NCBI GenBank assembly: GCA_965232015.1
Contig: OZ246946.1
Location: 558,001 to 622,000 of the forward strand
Source of the DNA: JAJEAO01 sp963667635
GTDB lineage: Bacteria; Acidobacteriota; Vicinamibacteria; Marinacidobacterales; Marinacidobacteraceae
Length of the DNA stretch: 64,000 bases
Reading direction: 5' to 3'
Position 1 is the first letter of the stretch. The number at the start of each line of letters is the position of its first letter. The notes beneath the pieces were generated by a model, which was not told where the DNA came from, did not search any database, and saw only the letters and a list, made by a program, of their open reading frames with translations. Below, piece by piece: positions 44,743 to 52,541 of this stretch. The position numbers and the translations under genes are program-made.

Positions 44743-45714
44743 ATGGCGGGGCAGCACCTGTTCGGGGAGGTCGTGTTCACGCCGGGAGTCAGCGTTGTCG
44801 GGGTTCCCCTCGATCTGGGGGCCGGTCTGCGCGGGGTGGACATGGGCCCCTCGGCGCTGCGGCGGGCCGGGCTCGCGGAGCGCATCGGGGCCCTGGGGCG
44901 GCACGTCGAGGATGCCGGGAACCTGGTCTGTCCGGTGGCGGAGTCGCTCGACGGATACGGCGACCCGAGCGCCCGCTATCTCGATGAGGTGGTCCCGGTG
45001 CTGGAGGAACTCGCGACGCGAGTGCGCGGGTTCCGCGACCGTGGCCGTTTCCCGCTCGTTCTCGGCGGCGACCACTCGATCGCCCTCGGTAGCGTCTCGG
45101 GGATGGCCGGGGGCGGCCGGACGGGGCAGCTCGGGCTGCTGTGGGTGGACGCCCACGCCGACGCCAACACGCCGGAGACGAGTCCGAGCGGCAACCTCCA
45201 CGGGATGCCGCTGGCCGCGCTGCTCGGTTGGGGACCCGATGCCCTGACGCGCATCGGGGGGTTCGAGCCCGGCGCGGCTCGGATCGCACCCGACCATGTG
45301 GCCCTCATCGGCGTGCGGAGCGTGGAGCGAGGGGAAGTCGAACTGCTGAACGAGCTGGGAGTGCGGATCTACACGATGGAGGAGGTGGATCTGCGCGGCA
45401 TGGCCGCGGTCGCCCGCGAGGCGGTGGAGCGCGTGACCGACGGGACCGACGGCTTCCACCTCAGTTTCGATGTGGACGCCCTCGACCCGGCCGCCGCCCC
45501 CGGCACCGGCACCCCCGAACCGGCTGGTCTGACCGTCCGGGAGGCGCACACCCTCATGGAGCGGGCAGCCGCGAGCGGCGCGTTGCGCTCGCTCGAGATC
45601 GCCGAGGTGAACCCGATTCGGGATCTTCGCAACCAGACCGCCGAGCTGGCCGCAGCCCTGGTGGCGTCGGCGCTCGGAAAGCGCATCCTGGGTTTTCCCG
45701 CTTCCCGTGTCTGA
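44743..45714 (+). CDS. rocF: Arginase
   Basis: The 323-residue enzyme hydrolyses arginine to ornithine and urea with a binuclear Mn centre. Ligand motifs are GGDHSIALG near 107, DAHADANTPETSPSGNLHGMP near 136 and SFDVDALDP near 241; GVPLDLGAGLRGVDMGPSALR at the start is typical of true arginases over agmatinases. The ATG has TAGGAT seven bases upstream. Its end overlaps the next gene by eight bases. No rocDE genes are present here. Confidence 0.94.
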   Translation: MAGQHLFGEVVFTPGVSVVGVPLDLGAGLRGVDMGPSALRRAGLAERIGALGRHVEDAGNLVCPVAESLDGYGDPSARYLDEVVPVLEELATRVRGFRDRGRFPLVLGGDHSIALGSVSGMAGGGRTGQLGLLWVDAHADANTPETSPSGNLHGMPLAALLGWGPDALTRIGGFEPGAARIAPDHVALIGVRSVERGEVELLNELGVRIYTMEEVDLRGMAAVAREAVERVTDGTDGFHLSFDVDALDPAAAPGTGTPEPAGLTVREAHTLMERAAASGALRSLEIAEVNPIRDLRNQTAELAAALVASALGKRILGFPASRV

Positions 45715-46420
45715 GATAGCGCTGCGGGAGGTGCGGCTCCCCGATGGCCGCGGGGGCGGGTTGACCGGTCGGCTCCACCTCCCCGCGCTGGAAGGGGCCG
45801 GGGCGCCGACACTCGCGCTCACCCACGGCGCCTCCGGATCGCTCGACACCCCGGGGCTGGTCGCGGTCGCCGAGCGGGTGGCGCGCCGCGGCGTCCGGGT
45901 ACTGCGCTTCAACCTGCCCTCGGCCGAAGCGGGGAAGCGCCGCCCCGATCATCCCCGGACCGCGATCCGCGCCGTCGCCGCAGTGGCGGGATGGGCGGCG
46001 GAGAACAGCCCGGGACCGGTGTTCCTCGGCGGGCGGTCCTTCGGCGGCCGAATGGCGTCGCTCTTCCTCGCCGAGACCCCGCCGGAGAGCGCCCCGACGG
46101 TCGCCGGCGGCGTCTTTCTCGCCTATCCCCTCCGGCCGCCCCGGCGACGCGACATCCCCCCCGGCCGCGCGGAGCACCTCGAGCAAATCAGCCGCCCGAC
46201 GCTCTTCGTGAGCGGAAGCCGCGACCCCTTCGCCCCGAAGGATCTCATCGAGCCTCTCGTCGCCACCGCCCGCGGCCGGATGGTCTGGATCCCGGGAGCC
46301 GACCACGGCTTCCGGGTGCGGAAGGCGGACCTCCGGGCCACCGGGCGCACCTCCGCGTCCGTGCTCGACGAGGTCTCCACCGAAGTCGCCAACTGGATCG
46401 CGCCTCCCCCCGGAGCGTGA
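45707..46420 (+). CDS. Alpha/beta hydrolase, KANL3/TEX30-like
   Basis: The 237-residue cytoplasmic-type product has the oxyanion region LALTHGASGSLDTPG, the nucleophile elbow GGRSFGG near 105, an acid in FVSGSRDPFAPKD and a His in GADHGF, matching dienelactone-hydrolase-like proteins of the TEX30 group. Substrate unknown. It starts at GTG 45707 inside the arginase end, so the two are coupled. Confidence 0.82.
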   Translation: MSEIALREVRLPDGRGGGLTGRLHLPALEGAGAPTLALTHGASGSLDTPGLVAVAERVARRGVRVLRFNLPSAEAGKRRPDHPRTAIRAVAAVAGWAAENSPGPVFLGGRSFGGRMASLFLAETPPESAPTVAGGVFLAYPLRPPRRRDIPPGRAEHLEQISRPTLFVSGSRDPFAPKDLIEPLVATARGRMVWIPGADHGFRVRKADLRATGRTSASVLDEVSTEVANWIAPPPGA

Positions 46421-46552
46421 CCGGACCGAGCGCCTGCGGAACCCGGCGCCAGCCCCGGAGGAGAGGCTTCCAGTACGGCTCGCGCTCCCGGCTGGAGCAG
46501 GGGGAGAGGTTCGGAGAGGGGGTCTCCCCCTTTCCGAGAGAGACGGCTGCGT

Positions 46553-46588
46553 AAACCGCAACCTGGAGCGGAGCGAAGGTTGCGGTTT
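46553..46588. terminator. Strong hairpin, possible bidirectional terminator
   Basis: Bases 46553-46564 (aaaccgcaacct) and 46577-46588 are exact inverted complements with a 12-base loop. A-rich and T-rich arm ends make it suitable as a terminator between the convergent hydrolase and porin genes. The rest of 46421-46773 contains only repeats and no credible gene. Confidence 0.55.
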
Positions 46589-46605
46589 GAGGCGCGGAGC
46601 GCCGA

Positions 46606-46686
46606 GCGGGCCACGGAGGGGCCTCTCGCCTCGCTTGTCGCTCGAGCCGGTGTGGCTCCGTAGTTCTCTGCCCCTCCGTGGCCCGC
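46606..46686. repeat. 16-bp inverted repeat with 49-base loop downstream of the porin
   Basis: Bases 46606-46621 and 46671-46686 are exact inverted complements. The right arm is part of the first 27-bp tandem unit, so the porin mRNA 3' end could fold back on any of several units. Confidence 0.6.
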
Positions 46687-46779
46687 CGGGAGTTACCTCC
46701 CTCCGTGGCCCGCCGGGAGTTACCTCCCTCCGTGGCCCGCCGGGAGTTACCTCCCTCCGTGGCCCGCCGGGAGTTACCT
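46672..46779. repeat. Four identical 27-bp tandem repeats spanning the porin stop codon
   Basis: Four perfect 27-base units (starts at 46672, 46699, 46726, 46753). The last contains the porin TAA stop (46774-46776 on the minus strand), so every further unit repeats an AGG-TAA end. They look like a recent slippage expansion of the porin 3' end. Confidence 0.92.
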
Positions 46780-48093
46780 CGGGCCGAAGACCCAGGACAG
46801 GCCGATCGTGAAGGTGTCCTGACTCTTCGAGAGGCCGTCAGAGCACCCCGAGCAGGGGAAGAACGCGGCGTCGGACCAGTCGCGGCGGTACTCGAGCCGC
46901 GTCAGGAATCGCGCGTCGTCCACGACCGGCTGGAACTCCAGGGTGATGGTGTTCTCCATGAGCGTCTGCGCGAGGCCGGTGGAGCGGGCCTCCTGGTCGT
47001 CCATGAACTCGTAGCGCTCGGCGATCCGCACCCGGTCGCTCAGGTGGTAGCGGAGGTAGCCGCCGAGGCCCCACGAAGTGGCGCTCTTCCCCGCCGGATC
47101 GGTCGCCGAGATCAGGTCCATGTTGACCATCGCCTCGAACCGGTCGTTGAACTGGACCCAGCCATTCCAGCTCAGGTCGCGCAGCCAGCCGTCGTTCGTG
47201 CCCGCGTTCTCCGGACCGTGGATCCAGGTCAGCACCGTGCTGGCGCGGTCGCTCGGCGACCAGGCGGCCTGGGCCCCGTAGGACTTGCCCGAGTTCTGGT
47301 CGAAGGCGTTGTCGAACCCGTTCACCAGCAGAAGGGTCCCGGTGAGGGTGTCGGTGAGCGGCGCGCCGAGGCGGGCGCCGAGGTGCGAGAACGGCTCGTT
47401 CCACGCCCACAGGATCCCGCGCGAGTAGTTCCAGTTCAGGTGCGACTCGGCGACCTCCAGACCGGCGATGGTCCCCATCAGGCCCACATCGAGCTGGGCG
47501 CCGCTGCCGAACTGGTAGTAGCCGTAGGCCTGCTGCAGATAGAGCACGTCGGCGATGGGTCCCGGCTCGAGCCCGTCCCGGAAGAGGCGCGCGCCCGAAC
47601 CGAACCAGATGTCGGAACGGAAGCCGAACGGCCCGGCGCTCGTGGTCTCGAGCTCCAGCTTGACCTGGTTCAGACCGAAACCGCGCGCGTTCGGGTTCGT
47701 GTAGTAGAGGGCGTTTTGCCCGTCGTCGGGGGCGTTGGCGTTGTGGGTGTAGTAGGTGTCCACGAGGCCGGTGATCGCGAGCGGCTGCCCCCCGGTGCTC
47801 GCGACTCCCTCGGGCATGTCCTGCGCCGCGGCGGCCGCGGCCGCCGCTCTAGCCGAAGGCGCCGGGGACACCGTCGCGGGGGATTCGACGCCTCCGGTTC
47901 GAAGCGCGGTGAGCTCGGCGAGGAGGACTTCGAGGTTCTCGATGCGGTCGCGGAGCGAATCGAGCTCGCCCCGAATCTCGGTCTCGAGGGCGAGCGCCGC
48001 CGCCGGGGTGGGGGGTGGCGTTTCCTCGGCGGCAACGCTGATCGGCCAGGCGGCGCCGATCAACAGGGCCAGGGTTCGGGTGAGAATCTTCAT
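46774..48093 (-). CDS. Outer-membrane porin, BBP2/OmpL-like
   Basis: The 439-residue product has a signal peptide (TLALLIGAAWPISVAAEE), a short coiled coil (about 35-65: EIRGELDSLRDRIENLEVLLAEL), an Ala-rich linker and then an amphipathic beta-barrel (TGLVDTYYTHNAN, RSDIWFGSGARLF, YQFGSGAQLDVGLMGTIAG, repeated short strands ending in TFTIGLSWVFGPR). The coiled coil suggests anchoring to the cell wall or trimerisation. Solute specificity is unknown. The start ATG 48093 has GGGAG upstream. Confidence 0.87.
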   Translation of the reverse strand: MKILTRTLALLIGAAWPISVAAEETPPPTPAAALALETEIRGELDSLRDRIENLEVLLAELTALRTGGVESPATVSPAPSARAAAAAAAAQDMPEGVASTGGQPLAITGLVDTYYTHNANAPDDGQNALYYTNPNARGFGLNQVKLELETTSAGPFGFRSDIWFGSGARLFRDGLEPGPIADVLYLQQAYGYYQFGSGAQLDVGLMGTIAGLEVAESHLNWNYSRGILWAWNEPFSHLGARLGAPLTDTLTGTLLLVNGFDNAFDQNSGKSYGAQAAWSPSDRASTVLTWIHGPENAGTNDGWLRDLSWNGWVQFNDRFEAMVNMDLISATDPAGKSATSWGLGGYLRYHLSDRVRIAERYEFMDDQEARSTGLAQTLMENTITLEFQPVVDDARFLTRLEYRRDWSDAAFFPCSGCSDGLSKSQDTFTIGLSWVFGPR

Positions 48094-48191
48094 GTCAGGT
48101 CTCCCGCAGGCCTCCGCGGACAGTGGGGTCCCGGCGCCGGCCTCCTCGGATGCAGGCTCGGGCAGCGTCCCCCCGATTGGGGGAACAGGGT

Positions 48192-49157
48192 TCAGGGTGA
48201 GTTTTCGAGGGCGTAGCGCGCCACCTGTTCGTGGGTGGCGTACCAGACGTCTCCGGACGCGTTCATGTGCTCGACGAGCCGCTCCAGCATCGCGATCCGG
48301 GATCGGTGTCCGATCACATGCGGGTGCATCGTGAGCAGGAACATCCCGCCCTCCTCCCGCGCCATGTCGAACTCGGCGATCCAGATGGAGAGAACATCGT
48401 CCGGAGTGGAGTGCGGCCGGATGGCCGAATAGCGGCTGAAGCCGAAGTAGGGGGCGTCGTCGAGGATCCACTCGACCGGCAGCTCGACGACGCCGGTGGG
48501 TTCTCCGTTGGCCACGACCTCGTAGGGCCAGTCGTCGGCCATCAGGCTGGAGTCGTAGAGGAACCCGAGGTCGCGGACGATCTGCAGCGTGTTCGGGCTG
48601 TAGTCCCAGGACGGCGTCCTCAGGCCCACCGGCTTCGTCCCGGTCATCTCGGTGAGCGTCTCCACCGCCTGCTCGATGAGCCGGCGCTCCTCGGCGCCGG
48701 AGATGAGCGAGTTCCGCTCGTGGATCCAGCCGTGGACCCCGATCTCGTGCCCGGCCGCCACGATGTCCGCGATGTCGTCGGGGTAGAGGAGGGCGCTCAC
48801 CGCCGGGATGAAGAAGGACGCCGGGATGTCGTGGCGCTCCAGCAGGTCGAGGACCCGGGGCAGGCCCGCCCGCGATCCGTACTGGCCCCGCGAGAGGTTC
48901 GATGCGGTCGTCTGGTTGTCGCGCAGCGAGACGGTCTCGTTGTCGAAGTCGAACGAGAGCGCCACCGCCACCCGGGCGCCGCCGGGCCAGGTCTCGGGCG
49001 CCAGCCGCCGCCCCGCCCGGACCGCTTCCACCGGCGCCCGCCACTCCGCTTCGGTCCACTCCCAGGGCGGCTTCTCCACCGGCTCCTCGGGCGGCGCGGG
49101 GGAGCAGCCCACCCACCCGGCGAGGAGGAACAACCCGGAGAAGAGCAGGATGCGCAT
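48192..49157 (-). CDS. Polysaccharide deacetylase lipoprotein
   Basis: The 321-residue product begins with a lipoprotein signal (ILLFSGLFLLAGWVGC) and then a NodB-type carbohydrate-esterase 4 domain: SFDFDNETVSL (catalytic Asp and metal Asp), HEIGVHGWIHE (metal His pair), GLRTPSWDYS and LLTMHPHVIGH. Such enzymes remove acetyl groups from chitin-like or peptidoglycan glycans, or formyl groups from related amides. TAGAAT seven bases before the ATG at 49157 suggests a leaderless transcript. It lies 98 bases upstream of the porin on the same strand. Confidence 0.9.
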   Translation of the reverse strand: MRILLFSGLFLLAGWVGCSPAPPEEPVEKPPWEWTEAEWRAPVEAVRAGRRLAPETWPGGARVAVALSFDFDNETVSLRDNQTTASNLSRGQYGSRAGLPRVLDLLERHDIPASFFIPAVSALLYPDDIADIVAAGHEIGVHGWIHERNSLISGAEERRLIEQAVETLTEMTGTKPVGLRTPSWDYSPNTLQIVRDLGFLYDSSLMADDWPYEVVANGEPTGVVELPVEWILDDAPYFGFSRYSAIRPHSTPDDVLSIWIAEFDMAREEGGMFLLTMHPHVIGHRSRIAMLERLVEHMNASGDVWYATHEQVARYALENSP

Positions 49158-49164
49158 GACGCCG

Positions 49165-49170
49165 ATTCTA
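49165..49170 (-). promoter_or_regulatory. -10 element of the deacetylase gene, leaderless spacing
   Basis: Minus-strand TAGAAT is followed by seven bases and the ATG at 49157. Confidence 0.55.
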
Positions 49171-49222
49171 TGCGGCCCCCCGTCGTCAGAAGGCGCGGGT
49201 CCGGCTCGGGACCCCAACCGGC

Positions 49223-49228
49223 TAGAAT
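49223..49228 (+). promoter_or_regulatory. -10 element of the DUF177-rpmF-fab operon
   Basis: TAGAAT lies 15 bases before the DUF177 ATG at 49244, so a short leader of about eight bases is predicted. It diverges from the deacetylase promoter 53 bases away. Confidence 0.45.
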
Positions 49229-49243
49229 TCCGCGACTTGCGCG

Positions 49244-49873
49244 ATGTCCGCCGTCCACGATCCCGCCGCCCTCACGGTGCACCTGCCCGCGGTGCCTGCC
49301 GAGGGGACGCCGGTCGCGATCCGGGCGACCGGGGCGGATCTCGGGTTCGGTGAGTCCGATTTCCCGAACCCGGACTTCCAACTCGCTTCCGAGCTGCGCC
49401 TGACCGGGACGCTCGCGCGTCTCGATTCCGGCGGGTTCCGGCTGCGCGGCCGGCTCGGCGGCGGCGTGGAGCTCGAGTGCGTCCGCTGCCTCGGCGAAGC
49501 CGGTCTGGCTCTCGACGAGGGCCTGGACCTGGTCTGGCTGCCGGCGGCGGACGAGGCCGCGTCCCGCCCCCGGGGGTCCGCGGTCCCGGACGGCGGAGGC
49601 CGGGCGCTCGATGCTGCCGACATGAACGTGGCGTTTTTCGAAGAGGATCGTCTCGATCTGCGCAGCGCGATCTGGGAGCAGGTCCACCTCGCTCTTCCGG
49701 TGAAGCCCCTTTGTTCGGCGACATGCGCCGGGCTCTGCCCCGACTGCGGCGCCGACCGGAATCGGATCGCCTGCGGGTGCGCCGGGTGGATGGCGGCGTC
49801 CGGCGACGGCCCGCTGGGCGGACTGCGGGCGCTCGTGGCGAAGGAAGCGAAGAACGCCGCTCCGCCCCGTTGA
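49244..49873 (+). CDS. yceD: DUF177/YceD family protein
   Basis: The 209-residue product has the YceD layout: an N-terminal beta region, CVRCLGEAGLALDE, an acidic loop, and a C-terminal Cys cluster PLCSATCAGLCPDCGADRNRIACGC. Members precede rpmF in many genomes and take part in 23S rRNA or L32 accumulation; plant and maize homologues support a 23S role. It is the first gene of the fatty-acid cluster here. Confidence 0.88.
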   Translation: MSAVHDPAALTVHLPAVPAEGTPVAIRATGADLGFGESDFPNPDFQLASELRLTGTLARLDSGGFRLRGRLGGGVELECVRCLGEAGLALDEGLDLVWLPAADEAASRPRGSAVPDGGGRALDAADMNVAFFEEDRLDLRSAIWEQVHLALPVKPLCSATCAGLCPDCGADRNRIACGCAGWMAASGDGPLGGLRALVAKEAKNAAPPR

Positions 49874-49933
49874 CGACGCTGCTCTGGCGCAACCCCGTTC
49901 CCCAACCCCTCCCGCGAAGGAAAAGGTTCCACG

Positions 49934-50119
49934 ATGCCCCATCCCAAGAGGCGCCATTCGCGCGGCCGTCGAAACCGTCGCCGCGCCCACGACGCGCTCA
50001 GCCCGCCCGCCCTGTCCATCTGCACCGAGTGCCAGCGCCGGATCCGTCCCCACGTGGTCTGCCCCCACTGCGGCTCCTACAAGGGGCGCCGGGTCCTCGA
50101 GGTGAAGGATCTGGCGTGA
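49934..50119 (+). CDS. rpmF: 50S ribosomal protein L32
   Basis: The 61-residue product begins PHPKRRHSRGRRNRRRAHDA and has the zinc-ribbon Cys pairs CTEC and CPHC of the zinc-binding L32 form. GAAGGAAAAGG precedes the ATG. It sits in the standard place after yceD, but the usual plsX and fabH do not follow. Confidence 0.96.
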   Translation: MPHPKRRHSRGRRNRRRAHDALSPPALSICTECQRRIRPHVVCPHCGSYKGRRVLEVKDLA

Positions 50120-50126
50120 GTCCATC

Positions 50127-50150
50127 GGAGCGCCGGACTCCCGTCCGGCA
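50127..50150. repeat. REP-like palindrome between rpmF and fabD
   Basis: A 24-base element in the opposite orientation to those at 27572 and 43697, with GCCGGACTCCCGTCCGGC; one loop base differs (C for A). It starts eight bases after the rpmF stop. Confidence 0.8.
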
Positions 50151-50188
50151 CATGGGACTGCGTGTCTCGACGCGGGCGGTGACTTGAC

Positions 50189-51136
50189 GTGAGCGTCGCC
50201 TTTCTCTTCCCCGGCCAGGGCTCGCAGCGGGTCGGCATGGGCAGGGCCCTGTGCGAGTCCTTTCCCGAGGCGCGGCGCACCTTCGAACAGGCGGACGATG
50301 TGCTCGGCGAGCGGCTGTCCCGGCTGTGCTTCGAAGGACCGGAGGCCGACCTGCGGCGCACCCGGAACACCCAGCCGGCGCTGCTCACCGTCAGCACCGC
50401 GGTCCACCGGGTGGTCGCGGCGCGGGGCGTCCGGTGCGACTTCGCCGCCGGACACAGCCTCGGCGAGTACTCGGCGCTGGTGGCGCTCTCCGGACTTCGT
50501 TTCCGCGATGCGCTGCGACTGACCCGCCGCCGCGGCGACTTCATGCAGGACGCGGTTCCGGAGGGCGAGGGCGCGATGGCGGCGGTGCTCGGGTTGTCCG
50601 CCGACGCGGTGCGAGCGATCTGCGACGAGGTCCGCGGCGACGGGATCGGGGTCGTGGAGCCGGCCAACTTCAACGGCGGCGGGCAGGTCGTCGTGGGCGG
50701 GGCCTCCCCGGCGGTCGCCGAGGCCTCCACCCGGCTCGGCGCGGCGGGCGCGCGAAGAGTGATCCCGTTGCCGGTGAGCGCTCCGTTCCACACCCGGCTC
50801 ATGGAGCCCGCCGCCCGCCGGCTCGCTCCCGAACTCGACCGGACCCGGTTCGGGGATCTGGCTGCGCCCCTGTGGACCAATGTGGATGCGGCTCCGGTCA
50901 CTGCCGGCGCCGAGGCGCGCGACGGGCTCCGGAGGCAGGTCGCCTCCGCGGTGCGGTGGGAGGAGACCGTCGTCGGGATGCGGGACGCCGGAGCGGATAC
51001 GTTCGTGGAGCTCGGGGAAGGTCGGGTGTTGAGCGGTCTGGCCCGGCGGATCGCCCGCGGTTGCCGCACGTTCGCGGTCTCGGATCGGGCCGGGGTGGAG
51101 CGTCTCGCCAGGGCGCTCGGGGAGGCGGCGGCATGA
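50189..51136 (+). CDS. fabD: Malonyl-CoA:ACP transacylase
   Basis: FabD loads malonate onto acyl carrier protein. The 315-residue product has FLFPGQGSQRVGMG, the nucleophile motif GHSLGEYSAL near 90, the Arg region RRRGDFMQDAV, and the catalytic His in VSAPFHTRLM. The start is GTG 50189. Its stop overlaps fabG as ATGA. Confidence 0.95.
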   Translation: MSVAFLFPGQGSQRVGMGRALCESFPEARRTFEQADDVLGERLSRLCFEGPEADLRRTRNTQPALLTVSTAVHRVVAARGVRCDFAAGHSLGEYSALVALSGLRFRDALRLTRRRGDFMQDAVPEGEGAMAAVLGLSADAVRAICDEVRGDGIGVVEPANFNGGGQVVVGGASPAVAEASTRLGAAGARRVIPLPVSAPFHTRLMEPAARRLAPELDRTRFGDLAAPLWTNVDAAPVTAGAEARDGLRRQVASAVRWEETVVGMRDAGADTFVELGEGRVLSGLARRIARGCRTFAVSDRAGVERLARALGEAAA

Positions 51137-51867
51137 AGCGGCTCGAGGAGCAGAGAGCGCTGGTGACCGGCGGCACGCGCGGCATCGGGCGCGCGATCGC
51201 GGCGCGGCTCGCCGACGAGGGAGCGAGCGTCTGGATCACCGGGACCGATGAGGCCCGGGCCGAGGCGGCGGCGGCCGAACTCGACGGCGGACGCGGACGC
51301 GTTCGCGGCATCGCGCTGGACGTCACGGACCCCGATTCGGTGAAGCGGTGCTTCGGCCGGGTCCACCGCGAAGGCGCGCTCCACATCCTGGTGAACAACG
51401 CCGGGATCTCGCGCGACCGGCTCCTCATGGCGCAGTCGCGCAAGGAGTGGCGCATGGTCCTCTCCACGAATCTGGACGGCCTCTACGCCTGCTGCCACGC
51501 CGCCATCCGCCCGATGCTGAAGGCCCGATACGGCCGGATCGTGAACCTGAGTTCGGTCGTCGGGATCCACGGCAACGCCGGGCAGGCGGCCTACGCCGCA
51601 TCCAAGGCCGGCATCATCGGGTTCACCAAGGCGTTCGGCAAGGAAGTCGCCCGCCGGAAGATCACCGTGAACGCGGTGGCTCCCGGTCTGGTGGAGACCG
51701 ACATGACCAGCCATCTCACCGACGCCGCCCGCAAGCACTTCCGCATCCCCGTGGCCCGGGCGGGTTCGCCCGAGGAAGTGGCGGCCGCGGTCGCCTTTCT
51801 CGCCTCTCCGGAGGCGAGCTACATCGTCGGCGCGGTCCTCGAAGTAACCGGGGGACTCGCGCTCTGA
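51133..51867 (+). CDS. fabG: 3-oxoacyl-ACP reductase
   Basis: The 244-residue short-chain dehydrogenase has TGGTRGIGRAIA (NADPH site), NNAGISRD, the catalytic Ser in NLSSVVG, YAASK with Tyr and Lys, and VAPGLVETDM. It performs the first reduction of fatty-acid elongation. ATG overlaps the fabD stop; acpP follows 56 bases later. Confidence 0.95.
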   Translation: MKRLEEQRALVTGGTRGIGRAIAARLADEGASVWITGTDEARAEAAAAELDGGRGRVRGIALDVTDPDSVKRCFGRVHREGALHILVNNAGISRDRLLMAQSRKEWRMVLSTNLDGLYACCHAAIRPMLKARYGRIVNLSSVVGIHGNAGQAAYAASKAGIIGFTKAFGKEVARRKITVNAVAPGLVETDMTSHLTDAARKHFRIPVARAGSPEEVAAAVAFLASPEASYIVGAVLEVTGGLAL

Positions 51868-51923
51868 ACCGGTCGGGGACAATCGCCCCGTCAACACCAA
51901 GACCCAGGAGGACTGGACCCACG

Positions 51924-52202
51924 ATGGCCGACAAGCCAAGAGGCCCCGAAGCCGTTCCCGAAGAGATCCCGCTCGAAGAGCGGATCCGCGACATCATCTG
52001 CGAGAACCTGTCGGTGTCCCCGGACGAGGTGACCTCCGACGCCAGTTTCGTGGACGACCTGAATGCCGACTCGCTCGACATCCAGGAGATGAACATGGCG
52101 CTCGAGGAGACCTTCGACATCGAGATCAGCACCGAGGACGAGGGCAGCATCCAGACCGTCGGCGACGCCGTCGCGTTCATCCGCAAGCGCCTCGACGGCT
52201 GA
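51924..52202 (+). CDS. acpP: Acyl carrier protein
   Basis: The 92-residue acidic protein has the phosphopantetheine site DLNADSLD with Ser50. The first 15 residues (MADKPRGPEAVPEEI) are an extension over the usual 78-residue ACP. CAGGAGGA lies upstream with somewhat long spacing. The palindromic element begins 53 bases after its stop. Confidence 0.95.
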   Translation: MADKPRGPEAVPEEIPLEERIRDIICENLSVSPDEVTSDASFVDDLNADSLDIQEMNMALEETFDIEISTEDEGSIQTVGDAVAFIRKRLDG

Positions 52203-52255
52203 AGCCTCCGTGCGGCCCGCCGTCGCGCATCGTCGTCCTCCATCCGGGGGAGGTC

Positions 52256-52541
52256 CATGCAGCCGGTGGATGAAGTCGCGTGAGCACCGAGAGTGGCCCA
52301 GTTCTCCCGGTGGGGGCGGCGCCCGGCTGACCCAGTTCTCCCGGTGGGGGCGGCGCGCGAGGGAGGAATACCGGGCGTATTCCGACCGATGCGCAACGAA
52401 GAGCGCCCCGGAGCGAAGCGGAGGGGCGCGCCAGTTCTCCCGGTGGGGGCCCCGCCTGGCCCCCACCGGGAGAACTGGGCATCGCCGCTCGAGCCCCTAC
52501 CGGGAGAACCGGGCCGCGTGACTTTGTCCACCGGCTGCATG
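52256..52541. repeat. Long palindromic element, copy 2, between acpP and fabF
   Basis: The outer arms 52256-52282 and 52515-52541 pair at 27 consecutive positions (four of them G-U), the outermost 15 exactly (CATGCAGCCGGTGGA). Inside are three direct copies of ccagttctcccggtgggggc (52298, 52332, 52431) and an exact inverted copy (52459-52478) eight bases after the third, then the right arm gcccctaccgggagaac (52493-52509). Position 10 of the stem is G-C here but U-A in copy 1. The final ATG of the right arm is the fabF start codon. No reading frame or transposase is inside. Confidence 0.9.

Noticed and set aside
46672..46779. CRISPR-like direct repeats
   Set aside because: The four 27-bp units are contiguous with no spacers, and no cas genes are present.
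46587..46811. Short plus-strand frame over the 27-bp repeats
   Set aside because: It is a product of the repeats and the porin 3' end, with no ribosome site or family match.
52256..52541. Insertion sequence or transposon
   Set aside because: It has inverted ends but no transposase frame and no clear target duplication; at most a non-autonomous element.
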